Origin: an uncultured Collinsella sp.
Lineage (GTDB): Bacteria > Actinomycetota > Coriobacteriia > Coriobacteriales > Coriobacteriaceae
NCBI GenBank assembly: GCA_900764025.1
Contig: CAAFMM010000430.1
Location: forward strand, 1 to 11,883
Direction: 5' to 3'
DNA: 11,883 nt
Part shown: positions 1-6,905 of the stretch, one piece after another
How positions within the stretch are numbered: the stretch's first letter is position 1
Layout: each line of letters starts with the position of its first letter
Notes under the pieces: generated by a model
The model's input: the letters and a program-made list of their open reading frames with translations, nothing else
Database searches by the model: none
What the model was told of the DNA's origin: nothing
Made by a program: the position numbers and the translations under genes

Positions 1-2310
1 ATAGACGTACTCGCCGTCCGAAACGACGGTGCAGGAGCTCTGCGTCAAGTCCGTCAAACCAGGCGTCAGCCACTTGCAGATCAGCTTGTCTGCAGTAATC
101 GCCTGGACCGCACCGCCGTTGAGCGGAACGATGATAAGGCCGTTGGTATAGATCGGACGGGAGGTATAGCTCACCTTGGAGGCAAGCGGCGCAGAGGCAA
201 CCTTTTTGCCCGTGGACGAATCGATCTTAATGAGCTCGTTCTCGGTCGCGATGTACACAAAGCCGTTGGCGATGACAGGTTCGCTGCAGTTGGCATACTG
301 CTGACCAGACTCGGCCTTCCAATCGAAGGCCCACTTAAGACCGGCGGCCTGCGCAGGCGTCTTGGCATCCGTTACGGTCGAACCGTTGCCACTGTTGCCG
401 TAGCCGGCCCACTCGGCATCCCAATCAGGAGTCGTCGCGCTCGGATCCACGACAATCTTGTCGGGATCGGGCATGGGCGAATTATCGGTGGTATAGGCAA
501 GCGTGACCTTATCGCCGCTCTTGAGCGTAATCTGATTGGCGCAGAGTAAGGAGGGCTCTCCGTTGATATACAGATGCCAGTATTTATTGGTCGCAGCATC
601 CCAACCATACGGCTTGTGATCGAACGGCGAAGTAATGGAATTCAGGAACCAGTACTCACCACTCTGGGAGCCGTTGTACGCAACGCCCTTGGCCTTCAGA
701 ACTGCCTCAATAAGGTTCTGGGCCGTGGAGCCTTCGGGCAGAGAAACATTGCTTGCCGTGCCCCAACGCGTATTGTTCCCGTTGACATCGGGACCGATAA
801 CATCGGCGGATCCAAGCACCTGACCGGGGAGGACATCGGCGTCAGCACCATACATAAAGGTGACGGCGTCACCCTCCTGGAGCTTGTAGGCACCGGCGCC
901 AACGTCGGCGAACTTGCCATTTACGTAGAAGCGCCAATAGCTCTTGGTCGCAGCATCCCAGCCATAGGACTTACCATCAAACGGCGAAGTAATGCCGTTG
1001 AGGAACCAGCCCCAAGACGATTCGCCAGCATCGAGAGTAAGGCCGGTCTGCTCAAGGAGATCCTTGGCAGTAGAGCCTGCCTTGAGACTCGTCTGGCCCG
1101 TCGAAGCCCAAATCTGCTGCTTGCCGTCCTTGTCCTTACCAAGCACCTGAACGGAAGCATGAACGGAATCAGAGGGCAGCTGGTCGCCCCAGCCACCGTA
1201 GAACCACGTGACGGTATCGCCAACATGGATGGTGACATTGTCCGCCGTATAGTCACTCGACTTGCCGTTGATGAACAGCTGCCAATAGGTCGAATAATCT
1301 TGGGGCGTACCCAGTTCAACACCGTTGTACTTAAGGCTCAGAATGAAGGAGCCCGCAGCAACGGCGTCGATGCCATTCGCCTCAAGCGCGACCTTCGTAA
1401 GGTCAAGTGCGCTCGAGCCGGACGTCACCACATACTGCGCGTTATCGACCCAGGTCTGAGTCTTGCCCTGGGCATCGCGACCAATGACGGTCACATTTGC
1501 GGCAACCTGGTCCTTAACGACAGGGGACGAGCTACCAGCCGTATAGGCAAACTCAATCTTCTGCCCCTGGGTGAGCTTGACGCTGCTCGCGCCAACCGAG
1601 GAAGACGCGCCGTCGACGAACAGCTGCCAGTAGGCATAGGTCGTCGGATCGTAGGCAAGCGTGCGGCCATCGCTCGGGGATGTGATGCTTTCGAGGTAGA
1701 AACCGTATGCCGTGTTCGGATCGTACTTCGCCTTGAAGCCCGTCTTCTCCTGCAGCTTAATGAAGGCATCCGCAGCCGTCGCGCCCTCGTCGAGCTTGAG
1801 CTGCGTAGGTGCCACCCAGGTCTGAGCCTTGCCGTCAGCATCGGTGCCGATAATCGAGAACGAGACCTCGACCTGCTTCTTGGCAACATCGCCGGTTTCT
1901 GTCGGGTTCTCTGTCTGAACGGCAGCCGCGGCGGCAGATCCCACTTGGCCAGCGGATGCCGTCGAAGACTGCTCGCTCGTGGCAGGGCTCTCCCCCGTCG
2001 CCGAGCCTTCGTCGCCAGTTGCTGCCTCTGTTGTGGCTGCACTAGCTGCAGGCGCGCCCTCGGAATCCGAAACCTCGGCGCCGCTCTGCTCAGCGGTACC
2101 GCCCGCAAGCGCTGCGTCCTCGCCCGGCGTCGCAGTCTGAGCCACAGCCTCGGCAATGCCCTCGGCGCCCTCGGCCCACAGCTGAGCCGGTGTGGTGCCA
2201 AAGGCCATCGCGAAGGCCAGGAATGCCACCAGGCCGCGCTTGGCTACGCCGCGCGCAATTGCGCCACGGCGATGCGAGACGCGCTGGCGCTCGTCCTCAA
2301 ACATATCCAT
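1..2310 (-). CDS. Secreted multi-DUF4430 (transcobalamin-like) protein with PQQ-type beta-propeller, 3' end outside window
   Basis: At least 770 codons are in the window and the frame is still open at base 1. An export signal ends in a typical AQLWA|EG site (residues about 25-46), followed by an Ala/Ser/Thr/Glu-rich linker to about 140. Four repeats then follow at roughly 145-257, 268-372, 382-490 and 500-610. Each opens with an 'xVxVIGxDxxGKxQxW'-like strand, has a central 'YW(Q/R/H)(L/F)(F/Y)(V/I)(D/N)G' motif and closes with 'LxxGDxVxxxY'; this is the DUF4430 pattern, the fold of the transcobalamin/intrinsic-factor C-terminal domain. From about 631 the sequence resembles PQQ-like propeller blades ('PVIANGFVYIATENELIKID'). 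A cobalamin riboswitch lies upstream, so the likely role is surface binding of cobalamin or another corrinoid; this is inference. The ATG at 2310 follows AGGAG by 4 nt; an ATG at 2304, 10 nt away, is an alternative start. No cell-wall anchor is visible because the C terminus is missing. Confidence 0.85.
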   Translation of the reverse strand, partial: MDMFEDERQRVSHRRGAIARGVAKRGLVAFLAFAMAFGTTPAQLWAEGAEGIAEAVAQTATPGEDAALAGGTAEQSGAEVSDSEGAPAASAATTEAATGDEGSATGESPATSEQSSTASAGQVGSAAAAAVQTENPTETGDVAKKQVEVSFSIIGTDADGKAQTWVAPTQLKLDEGATAADAFIKLQEKTGFKAKYDPNTAYGFYLESITSPSDGRTLAYDPTTYAYWQLFVDGASSSVGASSVKLTQGQKIEFAYTAGSSSPVVKDQVAANVTVIGRDAQGKTQTWVDNAQYVVTSGSSALDLTKVALEANGIDAVAAGSFILSLKYNGVELGTPQDYSTYWQLFINGKSSDYTADNVTIHVGDTVTWFYGGWGDQLPSDSVHASVQVLGKDKDGKQQIWASTGQTSLKAGSTAKDLLEQTGLTLDAGESSWGWFLNGITSPFDGKSYGWDAATKSYWRFYVNGKFADVGAGAYKLQEGDAVTFMYGADADVLPGQVLGSADVIGPDVNGNNTRWGTASNVSLPEGSTAQNLIEAVLKAKGVAYNGSQSGEYWFLNSITSPFDHKPYGWDAATNKYWHLYINGEPSLLCANQITLKSGDKVTLAYTTDNSPMPDPDKIVVDPSATTPDWDAEWAGYGNSGNGSTVTDAKTPAQAAGLKWAFDWKAESGQQYANCSEPVIANGFVYIATENELIKIDSSTGKKVASAPLASKVSYTSRPIYTNGLIIVPLNGGAVQAITADKLICKWLTPGLTDLTQSSCTVVSDGEYVY

Positions 2311-2454
2311 TTGTCTCCTACTGTCTGCACTTGGAGCGTTGCCTTGAGACTGCCCCACGTCATCGCGCATGTTGCGCTCGAGTTCCCCCATCGGGGTCCC
2401 CCTTCCCTCCAGAGCCCTATGCACACCGGCGGCAAAAGCCGCAGCCGCATGCAA

Positions 2455-2625
2455 GACGGGAGGCGATCCGACTTAACCTTAACGACTCGGGCACGTCGTC
2501 CGATCTGCGACGCGAGCATCCCGAGCCAAGAGGAATTACGGTTACTGGTACAGCTGGGGACTTGCACCCCGATTCTCCCAAATGCGCAGGATAACCGCGC
2601 ATTCGTGCGTCTCCGCACCACCATC
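2455..2625 (-). ncRNA. Cobalamin (B12) riboswitch aptamer
   Basis: On the minus strand the conserved core (2536-2579) reads GGGAGAATC, then GGGGTGCAAGTCCCC, then AGCTGTACCAGTAACCGTAA. This matches the cobalamin aptamer signature of GGGAA, GGTGnAAnTCC and CnGCnACTGTnA. It is preceded by a hairpin with AATGCGC/GCGCATT arms (2582-2604). A peripheral helix (GCTCGGG/CCCGAGT) follows, and the aptamer closes with AGTCGGATCGCC (2463-2474), equivalent to the AGTCaGGAnACCtGCC end of the family. The leader continues about 140 nt to the ATG at 2310. It holds GC hairpins but no U-run, so control is more likely at translation than by an intrinsic terminator. Known members repress the downstream gene when cobalamin is plentiful. 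The aptamer boundaries are approximate. Confidence 0.87.
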
Positions 2626-2635
2626 TAGGCCATCG

Positions 2636-2664
2636 ATTATTACCGTCAAAATGGTATCACGCAA
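2636..2664 (-). promoter_or_regulatory. Candidate promoter of the riboswitch-led gene
   Basis: A minus-strand AATAAT -10 (2636-2641, five of six consensus bases) lies 17 nt downstream of a weak TTGCGT -35 (2659-2664), which overlaps the T-tail of the preceding terminator. Transcription would start near 2629, just ahead of the aptamer. A TTGACG (2644-2649) with a poor TAGATG -10, 16 nt on, is an alternative. Confidence 0.4.
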
Positions 2665-2690
2665 AAGGGCCTCGCACGCAGGCGAAGCCC
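2663..2690 (-). terminator. Intrinsic terminator after the AarF/UbiB-family gene
   Basis: On the minus strand GGGCTTCGC and GCGAGGCCC form a 9-pair stem with one G-T wobble around a short loop, followed by TTTT. It starts about 50 nt after the stop codon at 2742 and separates the kinase-like operon from the riboswitch transcript. Confidence 0.75.
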
Positions 2691-2741
2691 AAGGTAAAAG
2701 CTATTGTTTGCGATAGGAAAATGCGGTGACGGCCGCAGCCT

Positions 2742-4505
2742 CTAGTGCTTGCCGCCGTGACTGTTGAGCCAGATATTGCGGCCCAACATAAGCGCCAGCA
2801 CCAGCGCGCTCACGTAGCCCATAAAGCCAATGACCGGGATACCAAACACAACCGGCTCGATGCGCGCGTAGTACACCACCGACGAACCGATAAACAGACC
2901 GGCGATCACAATTGCCATCGACATGCGGTCGATAATCCCACCTAGCTGTCGCAGCGCCTTATCGCTGCTCATGATCTGCGTGTTCACCTTAAGCTGGCCG
3001 CGCGTAAGCATACGCGAAGCCAAGCCCAGATACTCGGCCGCCTCGAGCGAGCCCTTCGCCGCGCGATAACTGCTCGCTGCAAAGTCGCGGCTCATCTCGC
3101 GCATGCGCGCATAGGTGCTTTTCTCGTTTTTAATATGCGTCTGGATGATTTGGATCATGTTGACGTTGGGCATGTACTCGGTCAACAGGCCCTCGAGCGT
3201 CACCATGCCGCGGGCGAACATCGTCACCACGCTCGGCAGCTCAACGTCATTTTTGCGCGCGAGGTTTAACAGCGAGGTCAAAAACTCGCCGATATCCAGG
3301 TCTTTAAGGTCGAGCCCGGCAAAGTCGGCAACAATAAAGTCCAAGTCGGACAAAAAGGCCGAATGGTCAAGCTCGGCCGAATCGCCGCGCGTCACGGCAA
3401 AGCGCATGAGCGAATCCTTGAGCTTTGGCACGTCGCCCTCGGCCACGGCAAAGATCATATCCTTGACGATGCCACGGTCGTGGCTCGACATGCGTCCGAC
3501 CATGCCCAAGTCGATAAAGTAGACAATTCCGTCTTTGAGGATGATGTTTCCCGCATGCGGGTCGGCATGGAAAAAGCCGTCGTCGAGCACCTGCGTCGAA
3601 TAGTCCTCGACGATTGCGGCACCGATCTTTTCCAAGTCATAGCCCTCGGCCACTAAGCGTTCAGGATCGGCGATCGAAATGCCGTCGACGTAATCCATGA
3701 CCACCACGTGCTCGGTGCACAGGTCCAGATAGGATTTAGGGCACGTCACGCCATGAACGCTCTTATGGAACTCGTAGAAGTCGTTGAGGTTTTTGGCCTC
3801 GGCCAAAAAGTTGGTCTCCTCGCGAAACGAGGTCCACAGCTCCTCGACTACGCCGTGCAGGTCAACGAATTGATCGGTATTGACGAACTTGGAAACGATA
3901 CGCACCACCGAGCGGATGATATCGATGTCCTGTGCCATAACCTGCTGCGCACCGGGGCGCTGCACCTTGACGGCCACGTCCTCGCCCGTCACCAGACGAG
4001 CGCGGTGCACCTGCGCGAGCGATGCGCTACCAAGCGGATTGGGGTCGATCGCATCGAACATCTCCCCCAGGCGCAGGCCGTATTCCTCTTCCAAGCAGCG
4101 GAGCACTACCTCGTACGGCACCGGCTCCACGTCGGAGCGCAAGCGGCGCAGCTCATCGCAAAAGCGTTGCGGCAGAATCTCGGACCGGTTGGCCAGAATC
4201 TGCCCCATCTTGACGAACATGGGGCCGAGTTCCTCGAGCAGGCGGCGCAAACGAACCGGCGTGAGGTTATCCCACACGCGGTACTTTTTAACCAGGCGAA
4301 CAATCTGCCCGATACGCTCGCGGCGACCCGCCGGCGTGAGCTGGTATTCCTCGTCCGGCGCCATCGCGTCGGGCTCCTCGGGCACCATATCGACAGCGCG
4401 CGGCTTCTTGCGAGCGCCCGAGACGGCGGCGTCGACCTCATCGACAACCGCCGCCTCGTCACCCAGGGGATCTAGTTTGTTGTAATCGGTGGTGGAATCT
4501 GCCAT
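2742..4505 (-). CDS. AarF/UbiB (ABC1) family atypical kinase-like membrane protein
   Basis: 587 residues. The family signature motifs appear in order: KMGQ (99-102), the KxGQ motif unique to this family; the Ala-rich nucleotide loop GSASLAQVH (159-167), which replaces the usual Gly-rich P-loop; VAVKVQRPG with the ATP-site lysine K180; the catalytic loop HADPHAGN (313-320); and DLG (332-334) in place of DFG. Two hydrophobic segments at about 529-547 and 552-575 would anchor the C terminus in the membrane, as in bacterial UbiB. The first 60 residues are acidic and poorly conserved. Known members are ATPases/kinases that support isoprenoid lipid (quinone) metabolism; whether this organism uses it for a quinone cannot be told here. 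It starts 8 nt after the phasin-like gene, so the two are probably co-transcribed and perhaps translationally coupled. A terminator follows. Confidence 0.93.
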   Translation of the reverse strand: MADSTTDYNKLDPLGDEAAVVDEVDAAVSGARKKPRAVDMVPEEPDAMAPDEEYQLTPAGRRERIGQIVRLVKKYRVWDNLTPVRLRRLLEELGPMFVKMGQILANRSEILPQRFCDELRRLRSDVEPVPYEVVLRCLEEEYGLRLGEMFDAIDPNPLGSASLAQVHRARLVTGEDVAVKVQRPGAQQVMAQDIDIIRSVVRIVSKFVNTDQFVDLHGVVEELWTSFREETNFLAEAKNLNDFYEFHKSVHGVTCPKSYLDLCTEHVVVMDYVDGISIADPERLVAEGYDLEKIGAAIVEDYSTQVLDDGFFHADPHAGNIILKDGIVYFIDLGMVGRMSSHDRGIVKDMIFAVAEGDVPKLKDSLMRFAVTRGDSAELDHSAFLSDLDFIVADFAGLDLKDLDIGEFLTSLLNLARKNDVELPSVVTMFARGMVTLEGLLTEYMPNVNMIQIIQTHIKNEKSTYARMREMSRDFAASSYRAAKGSLEAAEYLGLASRMLTRGQLKVNTQIMSSDKALRQLGGIIDRMSMAIVIAGLFIGSSVVYYARIEPVVFGIPVIGFMGYVSALVLALMLGRNIWLNSHGGKH

Positions 4506-4513
4506 CTGCGCTG

Positions 4514-4930
4514 CTACTCGGCCTCTTCGGTATCCTTCGCATCGTCGGGCTCAACGGACTCGACGGGCACCGAGGTCACGTTGTCCTCGACCGAATCGAC
4601 GATGTCGCGCACGTGGGCCAGGAAGGCCGTGCGCTCGGACGCGGTCATAACGCGGACGCGAGCAAGGATGAGCTCATCGAGCACGCGCTGGGCCGCGGTC
4701 TCGCCCTGCATGCCCAGACGCTCGGTCAGATCGGAGATGGTACCGCCGGCCTGCTCGAACATGTCGGACACACTGCGGGCGATATCGGGAGCGCCGGCGT
4801 CCTTGCGAACCTGCTCGCCCTTGGTATTAAGGTCGTCGAGAACCTTCTTGCCGCCTTCGACAGCAACGGCGGCAGCGCCAAAGCCCACGTTAATGGCGCC
4901 GTTAACAAGCTGATCGAGTTTCATAACCAT
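4514..4930 (-). CDS. Small phasin-like coiled-coil protein
   Basis: 138 residues. The ATG at 4930 was chosen because GGAG sits 6 nt upstream; a longer reading from a TTG at 4942 would place that ribosome site inside the gene. An N-terminal stretch 'VGFGAAAVAVEGGKKVLDDL' resembles the start of short phasin-family proteins, where a hydrophobic Gly/Ala segment leads into a charged helix. The rest is predicted by eye to be mostly helical (D/E/R/Q-rich, few Pro/Gly), with an acidic tail (EPDDAKDTEEAE). No enzyme motif is visible. It is 8 nt upstream of the AarF/UbiB-like gene, suggesting a partner or regulator of that membrane protein rather than a storage-granule protein, since no polyester-synthesis gene is present. 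The phasin label is a similarity judgement; 'conserved hypothetical' is the cautious alternative. Confidence 0.75.
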   Translation of the reverse strand: MVMKLDQLVNGAINVGFGAAAVAVEGGKKVLDDLNTKGEQVRKDAGAPDIARSVSDMFEQAGGTISDLTERLGMQGETAAQRVLDELILARVRVMTASERTAFLAHVRDIVDSVEDNVTSVPVESVEPDDAKDTEEAE

Positions 4931-4965
4931 GGTTGTCTCCAATCACAAACAACTGCATTGGCGTT

Positions 4966-4995
4966 CTTGTACCCAAGATTGAGCGAAAGCGACAA
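4966..4995 (-). promoter_or_regulatory. Candidate promoter of the phasin-like/UbiB-like operon
   Basis: On the minus strand TTGTCG (4990-4995) and TACAAG (4966-4971) are 18 nt apart, each with four of six consensus bases, giving a leader of about 30 nt. The dipeptidase upstream has no convincing terminator before this point (only a GGGATTTCCC mini-hairpin over its stop codon and a 4 bp AGCG/CGCT stem), so some read-through is possible. Confidence 0.35.
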
Positions 4996-5029
4996 AGCGT
5001 TTTAGCGCTATTCAATCGACGGGAAATCC

Positions 5030-6553
5030 CTACCTCACGTTGTCGTTCATCGCGAAAGAGTTCTTCATGGCGCAGCTCGTGGTGTAGAGCACCTTGCCCA
5101 ACAGGGCATCGGTCTCCACGCGCACGAGCTCGGCAAAGGCCTCGTTGGCGCGGGCGAGCTCGGCAGGCACCTCGGCCTCGGGCAGCGCGGCTACGACAGC
5201 GTCAACGTCGTGAATCTGCTTGTGGCCCATGCCGCCGACCTTCTCCTGGTAGTCCTCCACAGCGCGGCCGCACTCATGGAAACGGACGTCAGCCAGGGCG
5301 CCGATCAGGCGGTTGGCCCAGTAGAAGTTTTCGGACGTCACGCGAGCCTGCGTGTCGGCATAGTACTCGGGCATGGTCTCGACGTTGGCGTACAGCGGAA
5401 CCAGCGCGTTAAACGAGTTGGAGCCAAAGGCCATCCACTGCACGGCACGGTAGGCCGGCTGCGCATAGGGGCGCAGCTGCAGCACGGCGAGCTGGCTGTT
5501 GCGATTGATGCCGATGGGGCGATAGGCGCCGCGCGTGGCGGGCGTGCCCTTGCTGCCGTAACAGTCGTACTCCGTGCCCTGGTAGTGGCTCGAAAGCACG
5601 TACTTGATGTCCTCGATGGTCACCTTACGCTCGGGCACGCGGCTCCAGGGGATATCGTCGCTCTCGGGCGTGTAGTCGGCGTCGGGGCCGTCCCACACGT
5701 CGCCGGGGTTGAGGCAGCGCTGCATGTACCAGGCGCGCGGCGTGTTGTAGACATGGTCGCTGTCGCTGTGCGAGCCAAAGGCCTCGCGCGGGTTAAAGAC
5801 CGTTGCCGGACCGTCGCCCTCGACGCCCAACGTCAGGTCCAGATGCCACTCGGCCATCCAGGAGCGCAGGTCGGCCGAGCACATGTGGTCGGTCTGGGCG
5901 CCCTCGGCGTCGTCTAGGTCAAAGCTGTCGATACCCAGCTGGTTGGGCATGGTCACATAGGCGTCATCAGGCACACGCTTGGCGATCCAGTGGTGGCCGC
6001 CGATGGTCTCGAGCCACCAGATCTCGTCCACGTCACTAAAGGCGATGCCGTTGTTCTCGTAGGTGCCGTAGCGCTCGAGCAGGTCGCCCAGGATACGAAC
6101 GCCGTCGCGGGCGGACTTGGCGTACGGCAGGACCAGGGACACCATATCCTCCTCGCCCAGGCCACCAGGTTGCGCCGGCACATAGCCGTCCTCACCCTCG
6201 TTGCCCTTGGCGGGTACGTAGTCGACGAGCGGGTCGGCACCGCGGACGCGCTCGTTGGTGGTGAGCGTCTCGGTTGCGGACATGCCCACATTGAGCTCGT
6301 TGAAACCGGCCTCGGCCCAGATGCCGTGGCCCGGGACAACATCGGGGACGCTCGTGTAGCGCATGGGGTTATTGGGCAGTTCAACGGTCAGGTGGCTCAG
6401 GACGCTTGTGTAGACGCGCGGCTGCTCGTCGGGATGCACCACGCGTATACGTTTGGGCTCAAACACCCCGTTGGACGAGTCCTCGTTACGCGCGACCAGG
6501 GTCGACCCGTCGTAGCTTGCGTTTTTACCGACCAGAATCGTTGTGCACGGCAT
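5030..6553 (-). CDS. C69-family dipeptidase (PepD type)
   Basis: 507 residues from the ATG at 6553. That start is supported by AAGGAGG six bases upstream (6560-6566); an ATG at 6559 directly abuts the ribosome site and is unlikely. The N terminus MPCTTILVGKNASYDGS is typical of peptidase family C69 (Ntn hydrolases): Cys3 is the predicted nucleophile, exposed by removal of the preceding residues. Further family features are ARNEDS (21-26), EAGFNELNVGMSATET (81-96), DEIWWLETIGGHHW (176-189) and MPNQLGID (202-209). Length fits the family, about 470-540. There is no signal peptide, so it is probably a cytoplasmic enzyme that cleaves dipeptides. It appears monocistronic, transcribed from the region of the inverted-repeat element upstream. 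Confidence 0.95.
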   Translation of the reverse strand: MPCTTILVGKNASYDGSTLVARNEDSSNGVFEPKRIRVVHPDEQPRVYTSVLSHLTVELPNNPMRYTSVPDVVPGHGIWAEAGFNELNVGMSATETLTTNERVRGADPLVDYVPAKGNEGEDGYVPAQPGGLGEEDMVSLVLPYAKSARDGVRILGDLLERYGTYENNGIAFSDVDEIWWLETIGGHHWIAKRVPDDAYVTMPNQLGIDSFDLDDAEGAQTDHMCSADLRSWMAEWHLDLTLGVEGDGPATVFNPREAFGSHSDSDHVYNTPRAWYMQRCLNPGDVWDGPDADYTPESDDIPWSRVPERKVTIEDIKYVLSSHYQGTEYDCYGSKGTPATRGAYRPIGINRNSQLAVLQLRPYAQPAYRAVQWMAFGSNSFNALVPLYANVETMPEYYADTQARVTSENFYWANRLIGALADVRFHECGRAVEDYQEKVGGMGHKQIHDVDAVVAALPEAEVPAELARANEAFAELVRVETDALLGKVLYTTSCAMKNSFAMNDNVR

Positions 6554-6634
6554 GCGCATCCTCCTTGAGCGAAGAAATCAAACGGCAACAGTGTATCGCT
6601 TCGGCGCAGAAAGGGCGAAACCACGGCGCTGGCA

Positions 6635-6874
6635 ACCCCTGTGGTCAAAAAATGCCAAATATGAGTACTGTCATTAATTTAGTAACAGCAATTTTGCTAC
6701 GCATGGGTGTCGAAAGTCTACATTTGTTCAAAAATTAGATGATGTACTTCCCCATAGGTCCAATAAAATAGGCTTCTATCGATAATAAATATCGTTAGAG
6801 AGCCAAATTAACCTAAAATATATGTGACTAGCTTGGCAACAGTACTCATATTTGGCATTTTTTGTCCACGGGGT
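6635..6874. repeat. 240 bp AT-rich element bounded by long inverted repeats
   Basis: The left arm (6635-6671) and right arm (6839-6874) are near-perfect inverted copies. An uninterrupted 26 bp is identical (6646-6671 against 6839-6864; core TGCCAAATATGAGTACTG), and outside it GTGG and ACCCC are also shared with one substitution and one indel. The 167 bp between them is clearly richer in A+T than the flanking genes and holds small palindromes (AGCAATTTTGCT at 6687-6698; CGATA/TATCG near 6780-6795). No credible gene lies inside. It fills most of the gap between the end of folD and the dipeptidase start. It could be a MITE-like dispersed repeat, paired regulator sites or an invertible promoter segment; the sequence does not decide. 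Confidence 0.85.
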
Positions 6875-6905
6875 ATAGAACTAACCCCTCAAACAGCCCA
6901 AACGC

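Noticed and set aside
574..2628. 684-codon open frame on the plus strand opposite the DUF4430 gene
   Set aside because: It is antisense to a gene with clear domains, signal peptide and riboswitch; its translation is Arg/Leu/Ala-rich without any family signature, as expected of a GC-rich shadow frame.
3708..4475. 255-codon plus-strand frame opposite the UbiB-like gene
   Set aside because: It lies wholly inside the antisense of a well-supported kinase-family gene and shows shadow-like composition with no ribosome site of note.
4997..5030. Terminator after the dipeptidase gene
   Set aside because: Only a 4 bp stem (AGCG/CGCT) and a GGGATTTCCC mini-hairpin are present, neither with a U-run; not strong enough to annotate.
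6406..6738. Plus-strand frame running from the dipeptidase antisense into the inverted-repeat element
   Set aside because: It spans an abrupt change of base composition and has no ribosome site; the C69 gene on the other strand is certain.
6634..6889. AACCCCT on both sides of the inverted-repeat element as a target-site duplication
   Set aside because: The left copy touches the arm but the right one lies about 8 bp beyond it, so they are not symmetrical and probably coincidental.
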